Assembly (NCBI GenBank): GCA_027491315.1
Contig: JAIXWL010000012.1
Span: forward strand, 86,940 to 150,939
From: Cytophagaceae bacterium
GTDB lineage: Bacteria; Bacteroidota; Bacteroidia; Cytophagales; Spirosomataceae
Direction: 5' to 3'
Length of the DNA: 64,000 bases
Every line of letters begins with the position of its first letter. The stretch's first letter is position 1. The notes beneath the pieces are model-generated. The model was not told where the DNA came from. It saw only the letters and a list, made by a program, of their open reading frames with translations, and ran no database searches. A program made the translations under genes and the position numbers. Shown here piece by piece: positions 34,145 to 43,378 of this stretch.

Positions 34145-34152
34145 CAAAGGTA
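34145..34152 (-). promoter_or_regulatory. Promoter -7 element of tsaC-cca, four bases before the ATG
   Basis: On the minus strand this reads TACCTTTG, then four bases, then ATG. The transcript would start at or very near the start codon. Confidence 0.55.
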
Positions 34153-34205
34153 AAGATTAATTCCTCTTTTATTAAGTCAAGAATCAATGTTTAGCATGAA
34201 TTGGC

Positions 34206-34213
34206 TACCTTTG
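34206..34213 (+). promoter_or_regulatory. Promoter -7 element of argS
   Basis: TACCTTTG is an exact TAnnTTTG match 34 bases before the argS ATG. Confidence 0.6.
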
Positions 34214-34247
34214 CAAACATTTTAATCACATTTTCTTCGTCTTTGGT

Positions 34248-36035
34248 ATGTCGAGTATTCAAGTACAACTCATTGAAAGTATTCAAGCAGGTTTAAGTTC
34301 ATTATTTCAAATAGATGAAAAAGACCTTAGCCTTCAAGAAACAAAAAAGGAATTTGAAGGGGCTTATACTTTTGTCGTATTTCCATATACCAAAAAAGCT
34401 GGTAAAGCCCCTGCCCAAATTGCACAGACATTAGGTGACTATTTAATTGAAAACAAGCCTCAATTGGTAAAGGCCTATCAAGTAGTTCAAGGTTTTTTGA
34501 ATATTTCACTTCATGACTCCGTATGGTATGGCTTATTGCAAGATTTATCAAATGATTCATCTGCTTTTCAATTGGCGCCTAAGAATGAAAAAATTGTCAT
34601 TGAATATTCTTCTCCCAATACCAACAAACCGCTTCACCTAGGCCATTTGAGAAATAATTTCTTAGGTTATTCCGTCGCCCAAATCTTGAAAGCTGGTGGA
34701 TATGAAGTCATCAAGACCAATTTGGTCAATGATCGTGGTATTCATATTTGCAAGTCGATGTTGGCCTACCAATTATTTGGAAATGGTGAAACTCCAGCTT
34801 CCAGCGGCATGAAAGGGGATCACTTGGTGGGTAAATATTATGTAGCCTTTGATAAAGCCTATAAAGCAGAAATTGAACAATTGGTAGCCACAGGCTCAGA
34901 TGCAGAAAAAGCCAAGGCAGAAGCACCAATCATGTTGCAGGCTCAGGCCATGCTTTTAGCTTGGGAACAAGGTGAACCTGCCGTAATTCAATTATGGGAA
35001 ACCATGAATTCATGGGTATTAGAAGGTTTTGCTGCAAGTTACAAGCAAATGGGAGTTGATTTTGATAAAATATACCGTGAATCAAATACCTATTTATTGG
35101 GTAAAAAATTAGTTGATGAAGGATTAGCCCAGGGGGTATTTTACCAGAAACCAGATGGCTCTATTTGGATAAATTTAGAGGAGGAAGGCTTGGATGAGAA
35201 ATTAGTTCTCCGAAAGGATGGAACTTCGGTATATATTACCCAAGACATGGGAACGGCCCAATTGAAATATGAAGATTTTGGAGCTAAGCAATCCATTTAT
35301 GTCGTGGGAAATGAACAAGACTACCATTTTGAGGTCTTGTTTCATATCTTAAAGAAACTCAATAAAGCCTTTTCTCAAGGTAATTACCATCTTTCATATG
35401 GCATGGTAGACTTACCTAGTGGTAAAATGAAATCTAGAGAGGGGACAGTTGTGGATGCGGATGATTTGATGCAGGAAATGGTCGATACTGCCAGAGAAAG
35501 AACCCTAGAATTAGGGAAAATTGAAGGTTTTTCGGAGGAGGAATCAAATCAATTATTCCAACAGTTAGGCATGGGAGCTTTGAAATACTTTTTACTTAAA
35601 GTAGATCCCAAAAAACGGATGTTATTCAACCCAGAGGAATCCATTGATTTCCAAGGAAATACAGGACCATTCATTCAATATACGCATACCAGGATTTGTT
35701 CGATCAGAAGAAAAGCGCTAGAAAAAGGCTTTCCAATGAGTGGAAAATCGGATCCTAACATTACGCTAGCTGAGTCTGAAAGAGAATTAATCTATTTATT
35801 GGGTACCTATAAAACTAAGTTAGCCGAGGCTTGTGAAAACTTTTCTCCATCAATTATTGCTCAATACTCGTTTGATTTGGCAAAACAATTCAATAAATTT
35901 TACAATGAATTGACGATATTAAACGAGGAAAATGAGGACATTAGAACAATTCGACTTACCTTGGCAGACCTAACAGGTAAAACAATTCAACACGCAACTT
36001 CGTTATTGGGTATAGTTTCACCTGAACGGATGTAA
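34248..36035 (+). CDS. argS: Arginyl-tRNA synthetase
   Basis: This 595-residue class I synthetase has the N-terminal Add-1 domain (about 1-115), the HIGH motif as HLGH in SSPNTNKPLHLGHLRN, a KMSKS-like GKMKSREGT and a C-terminal anticodon-binding DALR domain (about 475-595). It charges tRNA-Arg. The gene has its own promoter and is followed after one base by a glutathione peroxidase gene, so these are probably co-transcribed. Confidence 0.96.
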   Translation: MSSIQVQLIESIQAGLSSLFQIDEKDLSLQETKKEFEGAYTFVVFPYTKKAGKAPAQIAQTLGDYLIENKPQLVKAYQVVQGFLNISLHDSVWYGLLQDLSNDSSAFQLAPKNEKIVIEYSSPNTNKPLHLGHLRNNFLGYSVAQILKAGGYEVIKTNLVNDRGIHICKSMLAYQLFGNGETPASSGMKGDHLVGKYYVAFDKAYKAEIEQLVATGSDAEKAKAEAPIMLQAQAMLLAWEQGEPAVIQLWETMNSWVLEGFAASYKQMGVDFDKIYRESNTYLLGKKLVDEGLAQGVFYQKPDGSIWINLEEEGLDEKLVLRKDGTSVYITQDMGTAQLKYEDFGAKQSIYVVGNEQDYHFEVLFHILKKLNKAFSQGNYHLSYGMVDLPSGKMKSREGTVVDADDLMQEMVDTARERTLELGKIEGFSEEESNQLFQQLGMGALKYFLLKVDPKKRMLFNPEESIDFQGNTGPFIQYTHTRICSIRRKALEKGFPMSGKSDPNITLAESERELIYLLGTYKTKLAEACENFSPSIIAQYSFDLAKQFNKFYNELTILNEENEDIRTIRLTLADLTGKTIQHATSLLGIVSPERM

Positions 36036-36036
36036 C

Positions 36037-36663
36037 ATGAAACGAATTTTAACTATCTCACTTATATTAATCACTGTCGTTATGTTAGTAAATATTGTAA
36101 AAATTGGATCCTTATTAACGGCTCTTACTTTGCCGTTTACACAAAACACCATTTTAAACCGCCCAGAAAACGTGGAAACTGTTGTTGCAGCACCGAACTT
36201 TCATACTTTTAAAATGAAAGGAATTGATGGCAAGGTTATTGACTTTAGCCAGTTCAAAGGAAAGAAAGTAGTTGTATTAAATACAGCTTCTAAATGTGGA
36301 TATACTCCGCAGTATGCTGATTGGGAGAAATTCCACCAAGCAAATAAAGACATCGTTATTTTAGGATTTCCCGCCAATGAATTTGGTGGTCAGGAGCCTG
36401 GCACTAACGAAGAAATTGCAAGCTTTTGCCAAAAAAACTACGGTGTTAGTTTCCAAATGATGGAGAAAGTCGTAGTGAAAGGTGAAGCTAAATGTGATTT
36501 ATACAAATGGTTGACAGATAAAAAAAGTAATGGTTGGAATGAAAAAGAACCAAGCTGGAATTTCTGTAAGTATGTTATCAACGAAAAAGGTGAATTAGTT
36601 AACTTTTTCGCTTCGGGCATCAAACCTACAAGTCCTGAGTTTCTTCAAGCATTAGCGAAATAA
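36037..36663 (+). CDS. Glutathione peroxidase family protein with N-terminal membrane anchor or signal
   Basis: This 208-residue peroxidase has an extra N-terminal hydrophobic segment (about 1-33) that would export or anchor it. The peroxidatic cysteine lies in NTASKCGYTPQY, with the conserved GFPANEFGGQEPG and the WNFCKY tryptophan. It uses cysteine rather than selenocysteine, and enzymes of this type often use thioredoxin as reductant. It begins one base after the argS stop and ends at a strong terminator. Confidence 0.9.
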   Translation: MKRILTISLILITVVMLVNIVKIGSLLTALTLPFTQNTILNRPENVETVVAAPNFHTFKMKGIDGKVIDFSQFKGKKVVVLNTASKCGYTPQYADWEKFHQANKDIVILGFPANEFGGQEPGTNEEIASFCQKNYGVSFQMMEKVVVKGEAKCDLYKWLTDKKSNGWNEKEPSWNFCKYVINEKGELVNFFASGIKPTSPEFLQALAK

Positions 36664-36674
36664 TCTATTTCTTT

Positions 36675-36714
36675 ACATCCCTGAATTAAGACCTAATTCA
36701 GGGATGTTTGTTTC
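36675..36714 (+). terminator. Intrinsic terminator after argS-gpx
   Basis: A perfect 14-base stem (ACATCCCTGAATTA with TAATTCAGGGATGT), a 5-base loop and a T-rich tail (TTGTTTCT). Confidence 0.85.
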
Positions 36715-36732
36715 TAATTAAAAGCAAAGTTT

Positions 36733-37647
36733 ATGAATCGTTGGGTAGAAGCCGCTAGGCCCCGCACATTACCATTGGCAGCAGCTAGCACCATTTTAGG
36801 CAATATATTGGCCTATGTAGATGGGCGCTTTCAATGGACAATTGGTGCATTAGCCATTCTCACTACCCTCCTACTACAAATTCTATCCAATTTTGCCAAT
36901 GATTTAGGAGATACGCAAAATGGAATTGACAATGCCGACAGAAAAGTTGCTTTAAGGGCTGTTCAGACTGGTGCTATAAGCCCGGTTGAAATGAAAAAAG
37001 CGGTGTACTTGTTTGCCTTATTAGCATTTATTTCAGGCATCAGCCTATTATATGTCAGCTTACAAACTGCGTCCATCGAAATCATTCTTAGCTTTTTAGT
37101 TTTAGGTATTTTGGCCATAGGTGCCGCCATCGCGTATACAGTAGGTAAAAGACCTTATGGTTATATGGGCTTGGGAGACCTTTCTGTCTTCTTGTTTTTT
37201 GGACTAGTTGGTACGGTGGGCGTCTATTTCTTACAAACCTTGGCATTTAAACCTGCCGTATTTTTACCCGCGGCTGGTTGTGGATTTATGTCAGTAGCTG
37301 TACTTAATCTCAATAACCTGCGCGATTTAGAAAATGATAAAAAACAAGGTAAGTTATCCATTCCCGTACGAATTGGGAAGACCACAGGCTTCCTCTATCA
37401 AAAGTTTTTATACATACTTAGTATCCTCAGCTTTGGAATATTTCCCATGATGAATCAGGGAGTACCTCCTACCTTCCTACAAAATGCCACCATGTTGGCA
37501 GCCTATATACCCATTGCCTTATTAGCCAACAAATTACAGCCTAATTTAACACCGGCCCAAATAGATCCCTATTTGAAAAAAACAGCTTTGCTTACCTTAT
37601 GGCTTATTTTAGTATTTGGGTTTACTCAAATTTTTCTTAGCGAGTGA
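36733..37647 (+). CDS. menA: 1,4-dihydroxy-2-naphthoate polyprenyltransferase
   Basis: This 304-residue UbiA-superfamily membrane enzyme attaches the isoprenoid tail in menaquinone synthesis. The two aspartate motifs are NFANDLGDTQNGID (about 55-68) and NNLRDLENDKKQG (about 195-207). About eight or nine hydrophobic helices are visible. The N-terminal WVEAARPRTLPLA is typical of MenA. It implies menaquinone as a respiratory quinone, as expected for Bacteroidota. The TPR gene follows 38 bases on. Confidence 0.93.
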   Translation: MNRWVEAARPRTLPLAAASTILGNILAYVDGRFQWTIGALAILTTLLLQILSNFANDLGDTQNGIDNADRKVALRAVQTGAISPVEMKKAVYLFALLAFISGISLLYVSLQTASIEIILSFLVLGILAIGAAIAYTVGKRPYGYMGLGDLSVFLFFGLVGTVGVYFLQTLAFKPAVFLPAAGCGFMSVAVLNLNNLRDLENDKKQGKLSIPVRIGKTTGFLYQKFLYILSILSFGIFPMMNQGVPPTFLQNATMLAAYIPIALLANKLQPNLTPAQIDPYLKKTALLTLWLILVFGFTQIFLSE

Positions 37648-37685
37648 TTTCCCTTATTTTTACAGTCTAAATTTAATATTTGACC

Positions 37686-39032
37686 ATGAAGTGGACTTCT
37701 CTGGCTTTTGCCTGCATGCTTATTATTTCTAATTCAGTTTTGGCACAAGATACTGTCAATTACATGGAGCTAGGTTTAACTCAAAATAAAACGGGGAATT
37801 ACGCCGAGGCCCTTAGAAACTTCAGTATTGAAATTGAGAGAAATACAGCTAATCCTAATCCAATTGCATTTTATAATCGAGGATTTGCTAAGTATAATTT
37901 AAAAGATTTCAGAGGAGCCATACTAGATTTTGAAAAAGCCATTGAATTAAAATCCACATATTACGAAGCATTTATTGCCCGTGGCCAAAGTTATAGTAAG
38001 CAAGACAATCACAAAATTGCCATTCAAGATTATAATGAAGCGATTCGATTAAACCCATTAGAGGCAACTGCCTATTATTCCAGGGGACTGTCAAAAAGTA
38101 AATTGGAAAACTACCGTGGTGGTTTATCTGACTTCAATAAATCCTTGGAGTTAAATCCTGAATATGCCCCTTGCCTAGCCGCCAGAGGAGATTGCAAGGT
38201 CAAATTAGGGGAATATTCAAGCAGTATTGAGGACTACAGTAAAGCCATCGAAATAAGCCCAAAAAGATCAACTTATTATTCGGGTAGAGGCTTTGCCAAA
38301 ATGAAATTAAATGATTTTGCGAATGCATTAAAGGATTTCAATGAAGCCCTTAAAATCAGTCCAGACGAAGCTAATGACTGGTATTTTTCTGGATTTTGTA
38401 AAACTCAATTAGAAAATTTTCGGGGTGAAAATGGCGAAAAAGGAGCCTTAGAAGATTTCAACAAAGCTTTGGAAATAGAACCTGCCAAGGTGGAAGCTTT
38501 ATATGGAAGGGGATTTGTGAAGTCTAAATTAGGCGATCAACGTGGGGCCATTGAAGATTATTCGAAGGCGGTAGATATGGGAAATTTAGAAAATGCTAAA
38601 ATTCTATACACGGCCAAAATGAATAAAGCCGTATTGGACGAATTAAGGAATGCTGTCCAAGATAAAATCAAAATGGCTGAATTTAGTCCAGAAAGAGCAG
38701 AAATCTATTTCAATAGAGGTTTAGCCAAATCAAAATCTGGAGACCCTAAGCAGGCCATGGATGATTATAACCGGGCAATTTCCTTAAATCCCATCTATGC
38801 AGATGCTTATTTTATGAGAGCAATGGCTAAATCCAATTTAGGAGACCAGCGAAATGCCATTCAAGATTGCAGCAATGCCATCAAATTGAATGCCAAATAC
38901 GCTGAAGCCTATTTTGTAAGAGGAATCATCAAACTAGCCTTAGCGGATACTACAGGGTGTTTGGATTTAAGTAAAGCAGGAGAATTGGGTTACAATCCAT
39001 CCTTTCAGGTTATTCGTGATTTCTGCAATTAA
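37686..39032 (+). CDS. Secreted tetratricopeptide repeat protein
   Basis: This 448-residue protein has a signal peptide (about 1-20, cleavage after VLA) and about ten TPR units with the repeated pattern AFYNRGFAKYNLKDFRGAILDF and relatives, many carrying the Sel1-unlike signature RG-AK-K-G. The ATG at 37686 was preferred over a TTG two codons upstream because it starts a canonical signal peptide. It is likely a periplasmic or surface scaffold. The gene ends two bases before the convergent AMP nucleosidase gene. Confidence 0.85.
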   Translation: MKWTSLAFACMLIISNSVLAQDTVNYMELGLTQNKTGNYAEALRNFSIEIERNTANPNPIAFYNRGFAKYNLKDFRGAILDFEKAIELKSTYYEAFIARGQSYSKQDNHKIAIQDYNEAIRLNPLEATAYYSRGLSKSKLENYRGGLSDFNKSLELNPEYAPCLAARGDCKVKLGEYSSSIEDYSKAIEISPKRSTYYSGRGFAKMKLNDFANALKDFNEALKISPDEANDWYFSGFCKTQLENFRGENGEKGALEDFNKALEIEPAKVEALYGRGFVKSKLGDQRGAIEDYSKAVDMGNLENAKILYTAKMNKAVLDELRNAVQDKIKMAEFSPERAEIYFNRGLAKSKSGDPKQAMDDYNRAISLNPIYADAYFMRAMAKSNLGDQRNAIQDCSNAIKLNAKYAEAYFVRGIIKLALADTTGCLDLSKAGELGYNPSFQVIRDFCN

Positions 39033-39034
39033 AA

Positions 39035-39808
39035 TTATTCAAAACGTAAGTGCTTAACAGATTCTCCAGAAGAAGCTAATTCTTCTAGCGCATCGATGCC
39101 TATTTGAAGGTGCAGATTCACATAATTATCGGTTACTTTTTTATCACTAACATCTGTTTTAACTCCATCTGGAGTCATGGGATTATCTGAAACCAATAAC
39201 AAAGCTCCCCGAGGAATTTTATTGACAAAACCCACGGTGAAAATCGTTGCTGTTTCCATATCAATGCACATAGCACGGATATCAGACAAATACTTTTTAA
39301 AATCCTCATCGTGCTCCCAAACCCGACGATTGGTGGTATAAATTAAGCCTGTCCAATAATCCTTTTCGTGCTTCTTAATCATGGAAGATACAGAACGCTG
39401 CAAACGGAAAGATGGTAAAGCAGGAATCTCTTTTGGCATATATTCATCTGAGGTACCTTCTCCCCTTACGGCAGCGATAGGAAGTATTAAATCGCCTAAT
39501 GCTAAGTTCTTTTTCAATCCCCCGCATTTGCCTAAAAACAATACCGCTTTGGGCGAAATAGCAGATAGAATATCCATCACGGTGGCAGCCATGGGTGAAC
39601 CCATACCGAAATTAATGATGGTGATATTATCCGCGGTGGCTGTTTGCATCGGTCGATCCTTCCCTAAGATTTCTACGCCAAATTTTTCAGCAAACATATC
39701 GACGTAATTTTTAAAATTGGTCAATAAAATATACTGACCAAAACTTTCCAATGGTGTTCCTGTGTAACGAGGTAACCAATTTTGTACAATTTCTTCTTTA
39801 GTTTTCAT
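39035..39808 (-). CDS. amn: AMP nucleosidase
   Basis: This 257-residue nucleoside phosphorylase-fold enzyme splits AMP into adenine and ribose 5-phosphate. INFGMGSPMAATVMDIL and LFLGKCGGLKKNLALGD are phosphate and ribose-binding stretches, and CIDMETATIF is the base-binding one. It is the short form without the N-terminal regulatory domain of the E. coli enzyme, as in most Bacteroidota. An 11-base inverted repeat lies upstream in the gap shared with the divergent small nuclease-fold gene. Confidence 0.9.
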   Translation of the reverse strand: MKTKEEIVQNWLPRYTGTPLESFGQYILLTNFKNYVDMFAEKFGVEILGKDRPMQTATADNITIINFGMGSPMAATVMDILSAISPKAVLFLGKCGGLKKNLALGDLILPIAAVRGEGTSDEYMPKEIPALPSFRLQRSVSSMIKKHEKDYWTGLIYTTNRRVWEHDEDFKKYLSDIRAMCIDMETATIFTVGFVNKIPRGALLLVSDNPMTPDGVKTDVSDKKVTDNYVNLHLQIGIDALEELASSGESVKHLRFE

Positions 39809-39829
39809 GAAAAGAGCAAGTTCGTGATG

Positions 39830-39855
39830 AAATTAATCTACAAATAGATTAATTT
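39830..39855. promoter_or_regulatory. Perfect 11-base inverted repeat between divergent genes
   Basis: AAATTAATCTA, loop CAAA, TAGATTAATTT (39830-39840 with 39845-39855). It sits 22 bases before the amn start on one side and 20 bases before the HsdR_N-like gene on the other, where a shared operator would be. No exact TAnnTTTG is seen in this gap. Confidence 0.45.
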
Positions 39856-39874
39856 AGAGTTTGTGTAATGGCCC

Positions 39875-40336
39875 ATGATGCAACCTTTAGCTGACCTGAC
39901 GCTCCAGTTTCCCCCTTATGATTACAAATTAAAACAAAAGGATGGAAAACTCTATATTTTTGATTCGATAGCCAAGAAATTTAGAATGCTTTCGCCAGAA
40001 GAATGGGTACGTCAACACTGTTTGCAATACATCACCACGCATTTAAATTATCCTATTGGCATGATACAAATTGAAGGTGGAATTCATGTCAATCAATTAC
40101 AAAGAAGAAGTGATATTCAAATTTATGCCAAGGATGGAACTGTATTTATGATCATTGAATGTAAGGCCCCTCATGTTAAGCTCACTGAAATTACATGGCA
40201 GCAAATTAGTCAATATCAAAAAAAGATACAGTCCAAGTATTTAGTACTTACCAATGGACTAGAAACCAGATTACTAGAGATCGATTTATTACACCAAAAA
40301 ACAAAAACCTTAACACAATTTCCTATTTATTTATGA
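39875..40336 (+). CDS. HsdR N-terminal domain-like PD-(D/E)XK protein
   Basis: This 153-residue protein matches the type I restriction enzyme HsdR N-terminal domain found as a free-standing gene in Bacteroidota. The nuclease-fold residues are in place: D80 in RRSDIQIY, and E95 and K97 in IECKAP. No motor, methyltransferase or specificity genes are near, so it is not part of a restriction system. A DNA-processing role is possible but unproven. It overlaps the next gene (a secreted phosphatase) by four bases. Two ATG codons begin the frame (39875 and 39878). Confidence 0.8.
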   Translation: MMQPLADLTLQFPPYDYKLKQKDGKLYIFDSIAKKFRMLSPEEWVRQHCLQYITTHLNYPIGMIQIEGGIHVNQLQRRSDIQIYAKDGTVFMIIECKAPHVKLTEITWQQISQYQKKIQSKYLVLTNGLETRLLEIDLLHQKTKTLTQFPIYL

Positions 40337-41970
40337 AAAGACACAGTAGAGTATTTGCCTTTTTGATCATCAGTTTACTAAGTATAAGTACAACATGGGC
40401 TCAAAATAAAACCAAAGCATTAGCCAAAAGACCCGCGTTAGTGGTTGGTATTGTGGTGGATCAAATGCGTTATGATTATTTATATAAATACCAGGATCGC
40501 TACAGCGACAATGGATTTAAGCGTTTGATGCGTGAAGGTTTAAATTGCCAAGACAATCATTATAATTATGCCCCTACAGTGACGGCAGCTGGACATGCTA
40601 GTGTTTATACAGGAACTGTTCCAGCAGTACATGGTATTGTAGGAAATGATTGGACGGACGTAGCCACAGGCAAAAAAGTATATTGTACTGATGACAGTAC
40701 CGTAACAACCGTTGGAACGACTGGAAAAACTGGATTTATGTCGCCCAAAAACCTATGGACAAGCACCATCACAGATCAATTACGCATAGCACAGAATTTT
40801 CGCTCTAAAACCATTGCCATTGCATTAAAGGACCGAGGAGCTATTTTACCTGGCGGTCATACAGCTAATGCCTCCTATTGGTATGATTCGAAAGAAGGTC
40901 GTTGGATTACTTCTACTTTTTATATGAAAGAATTACCTACTTGGGTTCAAAAATTCAACTCCGAGGAAAAAGCCCTCAATTATGTAAAGAAAGGCTGGAA
41001 TACCTTGTATCCCATTGAAACATATATTCAAAGTGCAGAGGACAATTTACCATTTGAAGGAAAATTACCATCCGAAAAAACACCAACATTCCCTCATGCT
41101 TTGGAAGGGCCAAATCCCTTAGAAATAATCCGTTCCACGCCTTATGGGAATTCTATTACGAAGGATTTTGCATTAAAAGCCATTGAAGAAGAAAAATTGG
41201 GACAAAACAACTCAACAGATTTTTTAGCAGTAAGTTTTTCATCCACAGATTATGTTGGCCATGCATTTGGTCCACAGTCAATAGAATTAGAAGATACCTA
41301 TTTACGTCTGGACCGTGATATTGCGGAATTGTTAACCTACTTAGATAAGCAATTTGGCAAAGACCGAGTATTGGTATTTTTAACAGCGGATCATGCAGTA
41401 GCAGAAGTTCCTGGCTATTTACAATCTAAAAAAATGCCAGGTGGCGTTTTTGAAGCCAATAAAGCCTTAACAGAGGCAAAAAATGCTTTGCAAAAGGAAT
41501 TTGGATCGGATAAATTAATTATTGGTAGTGAAAACTCTCAGCTTTATATTGACCATTCTTTAGCAGAAAAATTAGCTATCAATCGTAAAAAGTTACATCA
41601 AGTTTTGTTGGCAGCTTATTCTAAAATTGAGGGAACATCGACCATCGTCGATATGCAAGATATTGCAAACAGTTCATTAATACAGCCATACAAAGAACTA
41701 GTTAGCCATGGATACAACCCAGCCCGAAGTGGTGATTTCATGATTTTATTAAAGCCACAATGGTTCATGGGCGGAAAGACAGGTACCACGCATAGCACTC
41801 TATATGCTTATGATACCCATGTCCCTCTTTTATTTTATGGTTGGAAAGTTAAGCCACAAGAAATTAGTAGCAGAACGAGCATTAGTGATATTTCTACCAC
41901 CCTTGCCAATTGGTTAGGATGCATGGAACCTTCCGGAAGTATTGGAAAAATTATACCATTGGCTAAATAG
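40333..41970 (+). CDS. PafA-like alkaline phosphatase family protein, secreted
   Basis: This 545-residue enzyme has a signal peptide (about 1-23, cleavage after WAQ) and the alkaline phosphatase superfamily fold. GIVVDQMRYDYL (39-50) contains a metal-binding aspartate, PTVTAAGHAS (81-90) the probable threonine nucleophile T84, and STDYVGHAFGP and FLTADHAVAEVPG the other metal ligands. It resembles PafA, the phosphate-irrepressible monoesterase of Bacteroidota, and would release phosphate in the periplasm or outside. The start overlaps the HsdR_N-like gene by four bases, an odd pairing of a secreted enzyme with a cytoplasmic protein. Confidence 0.88.
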   Translation: MKRHSRVFAFLIISLLSISTTWAQNKTKALAKRPALVVGIVVDQMRYDYLYKYQDRYSDNGFKRLMREGLNCQDNHYNYAPTVTAAGHASVYTGTVPAVHGIVGNDWTDVATGKKVYCTDDSTVTTVGTTGKTGFMSPKNLWTSTITDQLRIAQNFRSKTIAIALKDRGAILPGGHTANASYWYDSKEGRWITSTFYMKELPTWVQKFNSEEKALNYVKKGWNTLYPIETYIQSAEDNLPFEGKLPSEKTPTFPHALEGPNPLEIIRSTPYGNSITKDFALKAIEEEKLGQNNSTDFLAVSFSSTDYVGHAFGPQSIELEDTYLRLDRDIAELLTYLDKQFGKDRVLVFLTADHAVAEVPGYLQSKKMPGGVFEANKALTEAKNALQKEFGSDKLIIGSENSQLYIDHSLAEKLAINRKKLHQVLLAAYSKIEGTSTIVDMQDIANSSLIQPYKELVSHGYNPARSGDFMILLKPQWFMGGKTGTTHSTLYAYDTHVPLLFYGWKVKPQEISSRTSISDISTTLANWLGCMEPSGSIGKIIPLAK

Positions 41971-42055
41971 ATTTGAATATTTGAATTTATTATAAATTTT
42001 AAAAGAAAAATGGCTAATTTTAGGCCAAATTTTTGAACTAATTAAAGATTAACCC

Positions 42056-43369
42056 ATGAAAATTGCGGTAGTAGGAACGGGATATGTAGGCCTAGTCACA
42101 GGAACTTGTTTTTCAGAAACAGGTAATCATGTTACTTGTGTAGATATCAATGAAGCTAAGATAAATCAAATGAAAGCGGGTGTAGTACCCATTTATGAAC
42201 CTGGTTTAGAAGATTTATTTCATCGCAACGTAGAAGAAGGCCGTTTAAACTTTACCACTTCATTGGTAGAAGGTATAGAAGGAGCCAAAGTTATCTTTTT
42301 AGCTTTACCTACGCCTCCCGGGGAAGATGGTTCGGCAGATTTGAAGTATATCTTGCAGGTGGCCAATGATTTAGGTCCATTGTTGAAAGATTATACAGTT
42401 ATTATTGATAAAAGTACTGTCCCTGTAGGCACATCGGAATTGGTTAAAAACGCCATTGCAAAAAATGCCAAAGTGCCTTTTGATGTGGTATCTAATCCTG
42501 AGTTTTTAAGAGAAGGGGTAGCTGTAGAAGATTTCATGAAACCAGACCGAGTGGTTATAGGAACGGAATCAGATAGAGCCAAAGAATTAATGAGTAAATT
42601 ATACGCTCCCTTAGTTCGTCAAGGAAATCCTATCATTTTTATGGATGAGCGTTCCGCAGAAATGACAAAATATGCCGCCAATGCATTTTTAGCAACCAAA
42701 ATCACTTTCATGAATGAGATTGCTAATTTATGTGAATTGGTTGGAGCAAACGTAGACGATATTCGCCGCGGTATAGGAACCGATTCTCGCATTGGTAAGC
42801 GATTTTTATTTGCTGGTATAGGATATGGAGGAAGTTGTTTTCCAAAAGATGTTCAAGCCTTGGCAAAAACTTCAGAAGAGAATAATTACAAGTTCCATAT
42901 ACTGGACAGTGTAATGCGAGTGAATGAAAACCAGAAGACTAAATTATTACCGCAAGTTCGCCAGTATTTTAATGATGATTTAGCTGGAAAAACCATTGCC
43001 ATTTGGGGTTTGGCCTTCAAGCCATATACGGATGATATTCGTGAAGCTCCAGCTTTGTATAATATTGAAGCCTTATTAGCCGCTGGTTGTACCATCAAAG
43101 CTTATGACCCAGAGGCTATGCCAAATGTTCAAACTTTATTAGGAGATAGCATACAGTTTTGTAAAAATCCTTACGAAGCTTTGGAAAATGCGGACGCTCT
43201 TTTAATTGTTACCGAATGGCCTCAATTCCGTACTCCTGACTTTGAAAAAATGGATTCATTACTTAAAAACAAGGTCATTTTTGACGGTAGAAATTTATAT
43301 GAATTATCTCAAATGAAAGAATTAGGTTATACCTATTATTCCATTGGCCGTCAAACCGTATTATCTTAA
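42056..43369 (+). CDS. ugd: UDP-glucose 6-dehydrogenase
   Basis: This 437-residue enzyme oxidises UDP-glucose to UDP-glucuronate. The NAD-binding GTGYVGLVTG opens the protein, and the catalytic cysteine is in GYGGSCFPKDVQAL. EFLREGVAVEDFMKPDRVVIG is also diagnostic. The next gene, nine bases on, encodes a UDP-glucuronate decarboxylase, so the pair should produce UDP-xylose for polysaccharide synthesis. No glycosyltransferase lies near. Confidence 0.95.
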   Translation: MKIAVVGTGYVGLVTGTCFSETGNHVTCVDINEAKINQMKAGVVPIYEPGLEDLFHRNVEEGRLNFTTSLVEGIEGAKVIFLALPTPPGEDGSADLKYILQVANDLGPLLKDYTVIIDKSTVPVGTSELVKNAIAKNAKVPFDVVSNPEFLREGVAVEDFMKPDRVVIGTESDRAKELMSKLYAPLVRQGNPIIFMDERSAEMTKYAANAFLATKITFMNEIANLCELVGANVDDIRRGIGTDSRIGKRFLFAGIGYGGSCFPKDVQALAKTSEENNYKFHILDSVMRVNENQKTKLLPQVRQYFNDDLAGKTIAIWGLAFKPYTDDIREAPALYNIEALLAAGCTIKAYDPEAMPNVQTLLGDSIQFCKNPYEALENADALLIVTEWPQFRTPDFEKMDSLLKNKVIFDGRNLYELSQMKELGYTYYSIGRQTVLS

Positions 43370-43378
43370 AACGTAGAA

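Noticed and set aside
39381..39707. A 108-codon plus-strand frame inside the AMP nucleosidase gene
   Set aside because: It is fully antisense to a conserved enzyme. Its amino-acid content is typical of reverse-complement artefacts.
39875..40336. A type I restriction-modification system
   Set aside because: Only the HsdR N-terminal domain is present. There is no helicase part, hsdM or hsdS in the neighbourhood.
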